From IDS-8 sp040902105 (lineage in GTDB: Bacteria > Pseudomonadota > Gammaproteobacteria > Steroidobacterales > Woeseiaceae): a DNA stretch of 64,000 nucleotides. The notes beneath the pieces were generated by a model that was not told where the DNA came from, did not search any database, and saw only the letters and a program-made list of their open reading frames with translations. A program made the translations under genes and the position numbers. Positions 42,116 through 54,281 of the stretch are shown in pieces (position 1 is the stretch's first letter; each line of letters starts with the position of its first letter). Location of the stretch: the NCBI GenBank assembly GCA_040902105.1, contig JBBDXW010000039.1, positions 62,001 through 126,000 of the forward strand, written 5' to 3'.

Positions 42116-42567
42116 GCGACACGACCGGCCCGATGACAACCGCGGAGGTCATGCAGTGGCTGCCGCACCGCTATCCGTTTCTGCTCATCGACGGGGTCAG
42201 TGACGTCAGGCCGGGTCAATCGATTTCTGCCTGGAAAAACGTCACGATCAATGAACCGTTCTTCCAGGGGCATTTTCCGGGGCGGCCGGTCATGCCGGGG
42301 GTGTTGATTGTCGAAGCGATGGCGCAGGCCGGCGGTATTCTTTCTTATATGACCAGCCGGGAACAGGACCCGGATGCAATTTATTATCTGGCCGGAGTGG
42401 ACGAGGCGCGCTTCCGCCGTCCGGTCGTTCCAGGTGACCGGCTTGCGATCGACGTTTCGGTCCAGGCGATCAGGCGTGCCATCTGGTTTTACGACTGTGT
42501 AGCCAGCGTCGAAGGGGACCGGGCAGTCAGCGCGAAGATCATGTGCGCTCCGGGGAGCGCACGGTGA
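42112..42567 (+). CDS. fabZ: 3-hydroxyacyl-ACP dehydratase FabZ
   Basis: Fatty-acid elongation dehydratase. The 151-residue hot-dog fold protein has LPHRYPFLLIDGV, the catalytic His in GHFPGRPVMPG and catalytic Glu in LIVEAMAQAGG. Overlaps lpxD at the start and lpxA at the end, typical of this cluster. Confidence 0.96.
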   Translation: MSDTTGPMTTAEVMQWLPHRYPFLLIDGVSDVRPGQSISAWKNVTINEPFFQGHFPGRPVMPGVLIVEAMAQAGGILSYMTSREQDPDAIYYLAGVDEARFRRPVVPGDRLAIDVSVQAIRRAIWFYDCVASVEGDRAVSAKIMCAPGSAR

Positions 42568-43337
42568 CGGTGCACAGCACGGCAATCGTCTCTCCTTCAG
42601 CCGTGCTTGCGGACGACGTTGAAGTCGGTCCCTACACGGTGATTGGCGACGAGGTGGAAATCGGCGGCGGCAGCAGAATTGCGGCGCACGTCGTCATCAG
42701 CGGACCTACGCGGATCGGCCGGGACAACCGGATCTATCAGTTCGCGTCAGTCGGCGACGATCCCCAGGACAAGAAGTATGCAGGGGAAAAAACGCGTCTT
42801 GAAATCGGCGATCGGAATACGATTCGTGAGTACTGCACGATTAGCCGCGGCACGGTTCAGGACGAAGGCGTCACTACTCTCGGCAACGACAACTGGATCA
42901 TGGCATACGTGCACATCGCGCACGATTGCCGCATCGGCAACCATACGATTTTTGCGAATAACGCGACGCTCGCGGGCCACGTGCACGTCGACGACTGGGT
43001 AATCTTCGCCGGCTTTTCCGGCGCCCATCAGTTTTGCCGCATTGGCGCACACAGCTTTCTCGGCATGTATTGCGGCACGAACCGCGACGTACCTGCGTAC
43101 ACGATGATGGCGGGCCAGCCGGCTGCGCCGCACGGCATCAACAGCGAAGGCCTGAAGCGGCGCGGGTTCGGCAGCGAACAGATTCGCAACATCAAGAACG
43201 CCTACCGGATCGTATATCGGCAGGGCAGGAAACTCGCCGAGGCGATCGAACAGATCGAGCAGCTTGCCGCGGAACAACCGGAACTCAGGATTTTTCTCGA
43301 CTCGTTGCGGACTTCCGAACGCGGCCTGGTACGGTAA
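42564..43337 (+). CDS. lpxA: UDP-GlcNAc acyltransferase
   Basis: First step of lipid A synthesis. The 257-residue beta-helix trimer protein has the catalytic His in MAYVHIAHDCRIG and the HQFCRIGAHSFLG acyl-chain loop. GTG at 42564 has GGGGAG upstream and overlaps the fabZ stop. A second GTG two codons on is also possible. Confidence 0.95.
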   Translation: MTVHSTAIVSPSAVLADDVEVGPYTVIGDEVEIGGGSRIAAHVVISGPTRIGRDNRIYQFASVGDDPQDKKYAGEKTRLEIGDRNTIREYCTISRGTVQDEGVTTLGNDNWIMAYVHIAHDCRIGNHTIFANNATLAGHVHVDDWVIFAGFSGAHQFCRIGAHSFLGMYCGTNRDVPAYTMMAGQPAAPHGINSEGLKRRGFGSEQIRNIKNAYRIVYRQGRKLAEAIEQIEQLAAEQPELRIFLDSLRTSERGLVR

Positions 43338-43355
43338 GCGGTTTTCGGCCAGAAG

Positions 43356-44492
43356 ATGCGTATCGGTCTTGTCGCCGGCGAGGCATCAGGCGATCAACTG
43401 GGCGCCGGGCTCATCAATGCACTCAAGGTGGCGCTTCCGGACGCCAGCTTCGAAGGCGTAGCCGGCAGCGCGATGAAACAGGCGGGCGCAGTCGCCTGGG
43501 AGGACGCGGACGCGCTTGCGATAATGGGCCTGATCGAACCGCTCAGGGAAATTCCGCGTCTTATCCGGCTGCGCCGCGCTCTCATCGAGCGCTGGACTGC
43601 CAGTCCGCCGGCGGTTTTTGTCGGCATCGACGCGCCGGATTTCAATCTCGGGCTCGAAATCGCGCTGAAAAAAGCGGCGATACCCACCATTCATTACGTA
43701 AGCCCGTCGGTCTGGGCGTGGCGCACGGGGCGCATTCACAAGATCGCCAGGGCGGCGGACCGGGTACTTTGCCTGCTGCCCTTTGAAAAAGAATTCTATG
43801 ACCGGCACGGCATCCCCGCGGATTTTGTGGGACATCCGCTGGCTGACAACATTCCGCTCGGGCTGAGCCGCGAGCCCATGCGACAACAATTCGGTATCGA
43901 TTCGCCTCAGGTCGTCGCCGTCCTCCCCGGCAGCCGCAAAAGTGAAGTGGCGCGCCTGGGTCCGGTGTTCGCGGCGGCGAGTCGCCTGCTCCTCGAGCGC
44001 TTGCCCGATTTGTCTTTCATCGCACCGATGGCGAACGACAACCTGCGCCGCCTGTTCGCGAACCATCTGGAGGAGGCGGGCGTTGCAGCGAATTATCTGC
44101 TCCTGGAGCGCAATGCGCAGACCGCGATGGCGGCATCCGACGTCGTTTTGCTGGCATCAGGCACGGCGGCGCTGGAGGCTGCGCTGCTCGGCCGGCCGAT
44201 CGTCGCCGCTTACCGGCTCGCACCGCTGACGTACGCCCTCGTGCGCTCGTTCAACCTGGTGAAGCTGCGCCATTTCACCTTGCCGAACCTGCTCACTGCC
44301 GAACCCCTCGTGCCGGAATTCCTCCAGGGAGCCGCAACGCCGACAGCGCTGAGCGATGCCGTGTTCGAATTGTTGCACGACCCCGAGAGACGCGCCGCGA
44401 TCGAACGTGAATTTGCTAAACTCCGGGAGCAGCTGGCGAGGGGCGCGGATCAGCGGGCCGCAAAGGCAGTCCTCGAACTGGCAGGCGTTTAG
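43356..44492 (+). CDS. lpxB: Lipid-A-disaccharide synthase
   Basis: Glycosyltransferase joining UDP-diacyl-GlcN and lipid X. The 378-residue GT-B protein has GLVAGEASGDQLGAG at the start, YVSPSVWAWR near residue 115 and VLPGSRKSEV near residue 190. The stop codon touches the left end of a palindromic element. Confidence 0.95.
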   Translation: MRIGLVAGEASGDQLGAGLINALKVALPDASFEGVAGSAMKQAGAVAWEDADALAIMGLIEPLREIPRLIRLRRALIERWTASPPAVFVGIDAPDFNLGLEIALKKAAIPTIHYVSPSVWAWRTGRIHKIARAADRVLCLLPFEKEFYDRHGIPADFVGHPLADNIPLGLSREPMRQQFGIDSPQVVAVLPGSRKSEVARLGPVFAAASRLLLERLPDLSFIAPMANDNLRRLFANHLEEAGVAANYLLLERNAQTAMAASDVVLLASGTAALEAALLGRPIVAAYRLAPLTYALVRSFNLVKLRHFTLPNLLTAEPLVPEFLQGAATPTALSDAVFELLHDPERRAAIEREFAKLREQLARGADQRAAKAVLELAGV

Positions 44493-44679
44493 CCCGCAGT
44501 ATTCATGAACGCCGCAACGCTCGCGAGGTGCCTTGCCGGGGGAGGGGCTTTCAGGATCGTCAAAAACATGGATGTTTTTGCGAAGCCCCCATGGATGGGT
44601 TCACGGCGGTCCTGAAAGCCCCTCCCCCGGCAAGGCACCGGTCACCACCGACCTCAAGCGTTCATGAATACTGCGGGCT
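44491..44679. repeat. Long palindromic element, family 1 copy C (centre inverted)
   Basis: 189 bases with a perfect 21-base outer inverted repeat (44491-44511 with 44659-44679, outer end AGCCCGCAGT) containing TTCATGAAC. Inner arms carry GGTGCCTTGCCGGGGGAGG and its complement and pair perfectly over more than 25 bases. The centre (CAAAAACATGGATGTTTTTG hairpin and GCCCCCATGGATGGG) is in the opposite orientation to copies A and B. Lies between lpxB and rnhB. Confidence 0.85.
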
Positions 44680-44709
44680 AAAGGCCGGAGAAAAATCCAC
44701 GGGGGTTAA

Positions 44710-45309
44710 GTGCAACAGGTAGTTCTATTTCAATCGGAAGGGCCGGTTGCCGGTATCGACGAGGCGGGGCGGGGACCGCTCGCGGGGCCGGTCGTTGCTG
44801 CCGCAGTGATCCTCGACGAACGCCGGCCCATCGACGGCCTGGCCGACTCGAAAAAACTGGCGCCCGAGTACCGCGAGGAGCTGGCGGTGGAAATCGAAGC
44901 ACGGGCACTGGCCTGTGCCGTCGCCTGGGCGGATGCGCGGGAAATCGACCGCTTGAATATTCTGCAGGCGACCTTGCTGGCGATGCGGCGGGCCATTCTC
45001 GGTTTGCGCATTTGCCCGGCGTCCATCGAAGTAGATGGAAATCAACTGCCGAACCTCGGTTTTTACGGCAGTCAATTGAACGGCAGCGCCATCGTGGGCG
45101 GAGACGACAAAGTCGCCGCCATCAGTGCGGCCTCGATCCTGGCCAAGGTACATCGGGACAGGATCATGCGGGATCTGGATCGGATCTATCCCGACTACGG
45201 CTTCTGCCGCCACAAGGGCTACGCGACCGTGGAGCACCGTGAACGAATCGTCCGCTTCGGTCCCTGCCAGCAACATCGCAGAAGCTTCAGGCCGTTCTGC
45301 ATTGTGTAA
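44710..45309 (+). CDS. rnhB: Ribonuclease HII
   Basis: Removes RNA in RNA-DNA hybrids, including misincorporated ribonucleotides. The 199-residue protein has the motif GIDEAGRGPLAGPVVAAA with catalytic Asp-Glu, SKKL, and DDKVAAISAASILAKVHRD with catalytic Asp. GTG start at 44710. Follows lpxB after a palindromic element, then dnaE. Confidence 0.95.
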   Translation: MQQVVLFQSEGPVAGIDEAGRGPLAGPVVAAAVILDERRPIDGLADSKKLAPEYREELAVEIEARALACAVAWADAREIDRLNILQATLLAMRRAILGLRICPASIEVDGNQLPNLGFYGSQLNGSAIVGGDDKVAAISAASILAKVHRDRIMRDLDRIYPDYGFCRHKGYATVEHRERIVRFGPCQQHRRSFRPFCIV

Positions 45310-45395
45310 CGTCAGTGTATGGTTCAATGTCGGACACCTGCCGGATCACCTGACTGAAGCAACCGGGCGCGGCGAGACATGACACAAGACTCCTG

Positions 45396-48926
<3,531 letters not shown>

Positions 48927-48943
48927 AGTGCCGCGGCATGAGG

Positions 48944-48975
48944 CATCCGGTGCCCATCCGGTGCCCATCCGTGCC
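48944..48975. repeat. Short tandem repeat before accA
   Basis: Two exact copies of CATCCGGTGCC (48944-48965) and a third shortened copy CATCCGTGCC (48966-48975) in the gap between dnaE and accA. Probably replication slippage. No known role. Confidence 0.7.
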
Positions 48976-49042
48976 GGACTTGGATTATTGGACATTTGCA
49001 GTTAGTTGATTCGGCACCGGATGACGTCGACCAAGGAATTCG

Positions 49043-50002
49043 ATGGATCTGAAATTTCTGGATTTCGAACAGCCGATCGCCGAACTCGAGGCCAAGATCG
49101 ATGAGCTGCGATTCGTCGCCGACGATTCGGAAATCAACATCAACGAGGAGATCCGCAAACTCAAAGGCAAGCGCGACGCGCTCATAAAAAGCATCTTCTC
49201 CAAACTGAGCGCCTGGCAGATTGCACAGGTCGCGCGCCATCCGATGCGCCCCTACACGTCGGACTACCTCGAGATTCTCGCGCCGGATTTTCAGGAGCTG
49301 CACGGCGATCGCATGTATGCGGACGACCCGGCCATCATCGGCGGCGTCGGCCGGCTCGACGGCCGCGCGATCATGTTCATCGGCCATCAGAAAGGCCGCG
49401 ACACCAAGGAACGCGTCAGGCGCAATTACGGAATGCCGAAGCCCGAAGGCTATCGCAAGGCACAGCGTCTGATGAAACTCGCCGAGAAATATTCCTTGCC
49501 GATCGTGACGTTTATCGACACACCTGGCGCCTATCCCGGCGTCGGGGCCGAAGAGCGCGGTCAAAGCGAGGCGATCGCGTACAGCCTGTACTTGATGGCG
49601 GGTCTGCGCACGCCGATCATCAGTGTCGTGATCGGAGAAGGCGGTTCCGGTGGCGCATTGGCGATCGGCGTCGGCGACCGGCTGCTGATGCTCCAGTACA
49701 GTGTCTACTCGGTAATTTCGCCGGAGGGTTGCGCTTCGATCTTGTGGAAGAGCGCCGACAAGGCGGAAGAGGCGGCCGAAGCGATGCGCATTACCGCGCC
49801 GAGCCTGAGCGAGTTCGGTCTGGTCGACGAAGTGCTGCCCGAACCCCTGGGGGCGGCGCACCGCGATCCGAAGGCCAGCGCGGAAGTCATTCGCAACGCA
49901 CTGCTGAAGCACTTGCAGGACCTTGACGAAAGGGATACCGACACACTCCTGGAGCAACGCCAGACGCGCCTCGCGGGCTTCGGCCAGTTCAAGGAGACTT
50001 AG
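49043..50002 (+). CDS. accA: Acetyl-CoA carboxylase carboxyltransferase alpha subunit
   Basis: Transfers the carboxyl group from biotin to acetyl-CoA in fatty acid synthesis. The 319-residue protein has LDFEQPIAELEAKIDELR, the crotonase-fold core with GAYPGVGAEERGQSEAIA and GEGGSGGALAIGVGDRLLM. AAGGA lies 5 bases before the ATG. dnaE-accA-tilS order is conserved. Confidence 0.96.
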   Translation: MDLKFLDFEQPIAELEAKIDELRFVADDSEININEEIRKLKGKRDALIKSIFSKLSAWQIAQVARHPMRPYTSDYLEILAPDFQELHGDRMYADDPAIIGGVGRLDGRAIMFIGHQKGRDTKERVRRNYGMPKPEGYRKAQRLMKLAEKYSLPIVTFIDTPGAYPGVGAEERGQSEAIAYSLYLMAGLRTPIISVVIGEGGSGGALAIGVGDRLLMLQYSVYSVISPEGCASILWKSADKAEEAAEAMRITAPSLSEFGLVDEVLPEPLGAAHRDPKASAEVIRNALLKHLQDLDERDTDTLLEQRQTRLAGFGQFKET

Positions 50003-50034
50003 GAGCATTGGCCTGCGGCGCAGATCCCGATCCC

Positions 50035-50107
50035 GCATTATTCGTGAACGGTTGGGGTTGGTGGTAAGCGAGATTCCGCCGGGACGCCGTGCCGTTCATG
50101 AATAATA
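50035..50107. repeat. Short deletion derivative of family 1, copy D
   Basis: 73 bases bounded by GCATTATTCGTGAACGG and CCGTTCATGAATAAT. The interior keeps the left outer segment (GGTTGGTGG) and right-arm segment (AAGCGAGATTCCGCC) seen in copy A, but the main arms and centre are missing. Lies between accA and tilS; its right end forms the region just before the tilS start. Confidence 0.75.
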
Positions 50108-50154
50108 CGGAATCAGGATCGCCGACCAACAGCGTCCGCACCAAGCCGAAAATC

Positions 50155-51534
50155 ATGACATTCGACGCGAATAAATTGCGACGACGACTGGCTGACCTGC
50201 AGTGTGACGATATAGCGGCACGATACCTGGTCGCTTTCAGCGGCGGACTCGACTCGACGGTGCTGTTGCACGCGCTCAATGAAACGCGTGCGGAGCACGG
50301 CATCCCGATCGTCGCGATCCATGTAAACCACGCATTGCAGCCGGATGCGGCTGGCTGGGAGCGGCATTGCCGCCGCGTGGCCGACAAGCTGGGCGTCGCT
50401 TACATCGGCCGCGAAGTGAGGGTTGTCGACGAGCGCGGCATCGGTCTGGAAGCGGCCGCCAGGGCCGCGCGCTACGCTTTGATCGAGGCCCTGATGCAGG
50501 ACGGGGATGTCCTGCTGAGCGCCCACCATGAGGAGGACCAGGCCGAGACCCTGCTGCTGAACCTGATGCGTGGAAGCGGGCTGGCAGGACTTGCAGGCAT
50601 CGGCGCGAGCCAGCGATTCGGCCCCGGCAGGCTGATCCGCCCGATGCTCGGTGTTCCGCGGCAGGCGATCGAACGCTATGCGCGCGACCTCGATCTGGAG
50701 TGGATCGAGGATCCCAGCAATCTCGATCTCCGCTTCGATCGCAACTTCCTGCGACAGGAAATTCTTCCCTCTTTGAGGCGGCGCTGGCCCGCCGTGTCGG
50801 CGCGACTGCGTCACAGCGCCGAACTGGCCGCCGAGTCGGCCCGCTTGCAGGACGACCTGGCGCGACTCGACCTCGCGTCCCTTGTGGTGCCGCCGGGTGC
50901 GATGGCCGCACCCGATCGACTCGATATTTCAGGTTTGAAGCGCCTGGGCGCCGCGCGGCAGCGGAACGTCCTGCGTTATGCCATCAGAACTTGCGGCTTG
51001 CCGCAGGTACCGGCGTCCCGGCTCCGCCAGGCACAGGACGAACTGCTGCCGGCGCGCGCCGATGCACAGCCGCTGGTGCGCTGGCAGGGCGCCGAGCTGC
51101 GGCGTTACCGGGACACGCTGTATGTTCTTCCGCCGACGGCAGCCGCGGCTGATCGCCGCCCGATGCCGTCGCCGCCGGCGATGCTGTTCGGGGACGGGCG
51201 CGAGATCGCACCGGGCCGATCGCCCGGTGTGCTACGGCTCGAACGCCCCGGTAGCGCCCAGGGCATGGGTATCGATCCGGAACTGGTTGCGAGCGGACTG
51301 CAGCTGCGATTCCGTCAAGGCGGCGAGAAGATCAGGCCGCTTGGCCGCAATGTCACGAGACCGGTCAAAAAGCTCCTGCAGGAGCATGGCGTGGTTCCGT
51401 GGATGCGGCATTGCCTGCCGCTGTTGTATGCCGGTGAGACCCTGGTCGCAGTCGCCGATTTGTGGATTGCCGCGGAATTCGCGCGTGAAGGCGGATTCAG
51501 CGTGCACTGGAGCAGGCATCCATCGATTTATTAG
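50155..51534 (+). CDS. tilS: tRNA(Ile)-lysidine synthase
   Basis: Modifies the CAU anticodon of tRNA-Ile to lysidine. The 459-residue protein has the PP-loop motif VAFSGGLDSTVLLHAL near residue 25, VNHALQPDA, and the C-terminal TilS substrate-binding domains. The ATG at 50155 is preferred; a frame start at 50089 lies within the palindromic repeat. No strong ribosome site is seen. Confidence 0.93.
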   Translation: MTFDANKLRRRLADLQCDDIAARYLVAFSGGLDSTVLLHALNETRAEHGIPIVAIHVNHALQPDAAGWERHCRRVADKLGVAYIGREVRVVDERGIGLEAAARAARYALIEALMQDGDVLLSAHHEEDQAETLLLNLMRGSGLAGLAGIGASQRFGPGRLIRPMLGVPRQAIERYARDLDLEWIEDPSNLDLRFDRNFLRQEILPSLRRRWPAVSARLRHSAELAAESARLQDDLARLDLASLVVPPGAMAAPDRLDISGLKRLGAARQRNVLRYAIRTCGLPQVPASRLRQAQDELLPARADAQPLVRWQGAELRRYRDTLYVLPPTAAAADRRPMPSPPAMLFGDGREIAPGRSPGVLRLERPGSAQGMGIDPELVASGLQLRFRQGGEKIRPLGRNVTRPVKKLLQEHGVVPWMRHCLPLLYAGETLVAVADLWIAAEFAREGGFSVHWSRHPSIY

Positions 51535-51666
51535 GCGGAAAATCGCGACGCGTGCGCACGCTGATTGTCTGCCCGCCAGCGATCTGATAACTTGTAACAC
51601 CGTCTTTCATTCAAACGACGGGAACTGAAACCTTCCGCACCGGCGCCGACGGCGCCACGGGTGAAG

Positions 51667-51691
51667 GTATGCAGACAGAAGGTCTGCATAC
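51667..51691. repeat. Perfect 10-base hairpin between tilS and pyrG
   Basis: Stem GTATGCAGAC / GTCTGCATAC with loop AGAAG, in the 261-base gap after tilS. A GGCGCC-GAC-GGCGCC hairpin (51642-51656) lies just before it. Together they could terminate or protect the tilS message. Confidence 0.6.
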
Positions 51692-51703
51692 TGAAGGTTT
51701 GCG

Positions 51704-51760
51704 AGGGGTCGGAAGAAAGGCACGATTGGTCTCGTTAATCGTGTTTTTTGTCTGACCCCT
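51704..51760 (+). terminator. AGGGGTC-bounded element with T-tract hairpin before pyrG
   Basis: Outer inverted repeat AGGGGTCGGA (51704-51713) with TCTGACCCCT (51751-51760, one mismatch). Inside is CACGATT (51721-51727) paired with AATCGTG (51737-51743) followed by TTTTTT (51744-51749), the layout of an intrinsic terminator. The GGGGTC/GACCCC ends resemble short elements found beside REP-associated transposase sequences in gammaproteobacteria. That likeness is from memory and untested. Confidence 0.55.
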
Positions 51761-51795
51761 TATTGTTTCCCGCCACCTGTTCGCACAGGGGCTAC

Positions 51796-53442
51796 ATGAC
51801 ATCGTATGTATTCATCACCGGCGGCGTAGTGTCCTCACTGGGCAAGGGCATAACGTCGGCCTGTCTCGGCGCGATTCTCGAATCCCGGGGATTGTCGATC
51901 AGCATGATCAAGCTGGATCCGTACATCAATGTCGATCCAGGCACGATGAGCCCATTTCAGCATGGCGAGGTGTTTGTCACCGAGGACGGCAGCGAAACAG
52001 ACCTTGACCTCGGCCACTACGAACGCTTCGTTCGAACGACGACCGGGCGCAACAGCAATTTCACGACAGGCCGGATATACGAAACCGTTATCGCCCGGGA
52101 GCGACGTGGCGACTATCTCGGCGCGACAGTGCAGGTGATTCCGCACATCACCGACGAAATCAAGGACAGCGTCAGGCTCGGGGCCGGCAATGCGGACATC
52201 TGCCTCGTCGAAATCGGCGGTACGGTCGGTGACATCGAGTCACTGCCTTTTCTCGAAGCCATTCGCCAGATGGGCGTCGAGCTCGGACGCGACAGGGTTG
52301 TCTACGTGCATCTGACCCTGGTGCCCTATATCAGGACCTCCAACGAGATCAAGACGAAACCGACCCAGCACTCGGTGAAGGAACTGCGCTCCATCGGCAT
52401 CCAGCCCGACATCCTGGTGTGCCGTTCCGAGCAGCAACTCCCGCAGGAACAGCGCCGCAAGATCGCACTTTTCACGAACGTGCCGGAAAAGGCCGTCATT
52501 TCGGCGACCGACGTCGACGACCTCTACAAGATACCGGCCATGATGCGACGAGAGGGACTGGACGAAATCGTTGCGTCGCAGCTCAAACTGGAACTGCCGC
52601 CGGCAGATCTCAGCGAATGGAATGCGGTTGTCGCCGCGAAACAGAATCCCGACGGCGAGGTGAATGTCGCGATAGTCGGCAAGTACGTCGACTTTCGCGA
52701 TTCTTATATATCGCTCAGTGAGGCCCTCCTGCACGGCGGCATCCATACGCGCACCCGCGTCAATATTCATTACATCGAATCGCAGGACATTGAAGTCAAG
52801 GGCCCCGACTGCCTGCGCGGCATGGACGGCATCGTCGTCCCGGGCGGCTTCGGCGACCGGGGCATCGAAGGCAAGATCCTGGCGGTGCGATTCGCGCGGG
52901 AAAACAACGTTCCGTATCTGGGAATATGCCTCGGGATGCAGGTCGCGGTGATCGAATACGCGCGTAACGTTGCGGGGCTCGAAGGTGCGCAGAGTACTGA
53001 GTTCAATAAGGCTACCGCGCATCCGGTCATCGCATTGATCACGGAATGGCAGACGAGTGATGGCGCAGTCGAAGAGCGCGATGAAGGCTCCAACCTTGGC
53101 GGCACGATGCGACTCGGGGCGCAGCGCGTCGATCTCGCAAAGGGGTCGCTCGCCCGTGCGATGTATGGCAAACAGGAGATCTGGGAGCGCCACCGGCATC
53201 GCTACGAGGTAAACAACCATTATCGCGAGCGGCTGGAAAAAGCCGGAATGCGGTTTTCCGGATTGTCCGTCGACGATCTGGTCGAGGTCATAGAACTGCC
53301 GGCTCACCCATGGTTCGTGGCCAGCCAGTTCCATCCGGAATTCACCTCAAATCCCCGTGACGGCCATCCGTTGTTTACCGGTTTTGTGATCGCGGCGCGG
53401 AAAAGCAGGAGCGGCGAGCTGCCCCGGGCGGCGGAAGCATGA
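51796..53442 (+). CDS. pyrG: CTP synthase
   Basis: Makes CTP from UTP with glutamine as nitrogen donor. The 548-residue protein has the synthetase domain (YVFITGGVVSSLGKGI, KLDPYINVDPGTMSP) and a class I glutamine amidotransferase domain with Cys in YLGICLGMQVA and the HPEF triad segment (SQFHPEFTS). ATG at 51796 is chosen because the family N-terminus begins there. Overlaps kdsA (ATGA). Confidence 0.97.
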   Translation: MTSYVFITGGVVSSLGKGITSACLGAILESRGLSISMIKLDPYINVDPGTMSPFQHGEVFVTEDGSETDLDLGHYERFVRTTTGRNSNFTTGRIYETVIARERRGDYLGATVQVIPHITDEIKDSVRLGAGNADICLVEIGGTVGDIESLPFLEAIRQMGVELGRDRVVYVHLTLVPYIRTSNEIKTKPTQHSVKELRSIGIQPDILVCRSEQQLPQEQRRKIALFTNVPEKAVISATDVDDLYKIPAMMRREGLDEIVASQLKLELPPADLSEWNAVVAAKQNPDGEVNVAIVGKYVDFRDSYISLSEALLHGGIHTRTRVNIHYIESQDIEVKGPDCLRGMDGIVVPGGFGDRGIEGKILAVRFARENNVPYLGICLGMQVAVIEYARNVAGLEGAQSTEFNKATAHPVIALITEWQTSDGAVEERDEGSNLGGTMRLGAQRVDLAKGSLARAMYGKQEIWERHRHRYEVNNHYRERLEKAGMRFSGLSVDDLVEVIELPAHPWFVASQFHPEFTSNPRDGHPLFTGFVIAARKSRSGELPRAAEA

Positions 53443-54281
53443 ATCTTTGCGGCTTCGAGGTCGGGGCGGACAAGCCCTTCTTCCTGATTGCGGGCACCTG
53501 CGTCGTCGAAAGCGAAGCGATGACGCTCGATACGGCGGGCGCGCTCAGGGAAATGACGGACGCGCTTGGCGTGCCATTCATTTACAAGTCGTCGTTCGAC
53601 AAGGCGAATCGCAGTTCACGCTCCGGATTCCGCGGTCCGGGCATCGAGGAAGGGCTGCGCATCTTAAGCGAAGTGAAAAAACAGGTCGGGGTGCCGGTGC
53701 TGACCGACGTGCACGAAGATACGCCGATGGCGGAGGTTGCGGCCGTGGTAGACGTACTGCAAACACCCGCATTCCTGTGCCGCCAGACCAATTTCATCCT
53801 GAAAGTCGCCGAGCAGGGCAAACCGGTAAACATCAAGAAAGGCCAGTTCCTGTCGCCCTGGGAAATGCAGAACGTCGTCGATAAGGCGCGCTCGACCGGC
53901 AACCGGCAGATCATGGTATGCGAACGCGGTTTTTCCTTCGGTTACAACAACCTGGTGTCCGATATGCGCAGCCTGGCGATACTCCGCGGCACCGGCTGTC
54001 CGGTGGTATTCGATGCAACCCATTCCGTGCAGCTCCCGGGCGGCAAGGGGACGGCGTCCGGCGGGCAGCGAGAGTTCATTCCGGTGCTGGCGCGCGCCGC
54101 GACGGCGGCGGGCGTCGCCGGATTGTTCATGGAAACTCACCCCGATCCCGCCAAAGCGCTGAGCGACGGCCCGAACGCCTGGCCGCTGGACAAAATGCGG
54201 GCCCTCCTCGAGGTCTTGCAGGCCATCGATTCAAGCGTTAAGAAAAACGACTTCCTCGAAGCGGAGTACGGCCTTGCCTGA
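53439..54281 (+). CDS. kdsA: KDO-8-phosphate synthase
   Basis: Condenses PEP with arabinose-5-phosphate for LPS core. The 280-residue TIM-barrel protein has FLIAGTCVVESE, YKSSFDKANRSS, and the metal/PEP loops in CERGFSFGYNNLV and FDATHSVQLPGG. The YNN segment fits a metal-independent type with Asn in place of Cys. Overlaps pyrG at its start and eno at its end. Confidence 0.95.
   Translation: MNLCGFEVGADKPFFLIAGTCVVESEAMTLDTAGALREMTDALGVPFIYKSSFDKANRSSRSGFRGPGIEEGLRILSEVKKQVGVPVLTDVHEDTPMAEVAAVVDVLQTPAFLCRQTNFILKVAEQGKPVNIKKGQFLSPWEMQNVVDKARSTGNRQIMVCERGFSFGYNNLVSDMRSLAILRGTGCPVVFDATHSVQLPGGKGTASGGQREFIPVLARAATAAGVAGLFMETHPDPAKALSDGPNAWPLDKMRALLEVLQAIDSSVKKNDFLEAEYGLA

Noticed and set aside
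48944..48975. Iteron-like direct repeats suggesting an origin
   Set aside because: Only two and a half GC-rich copies of 11 bases, no AT-rich unwinding region and no DnaA boxes nearby.
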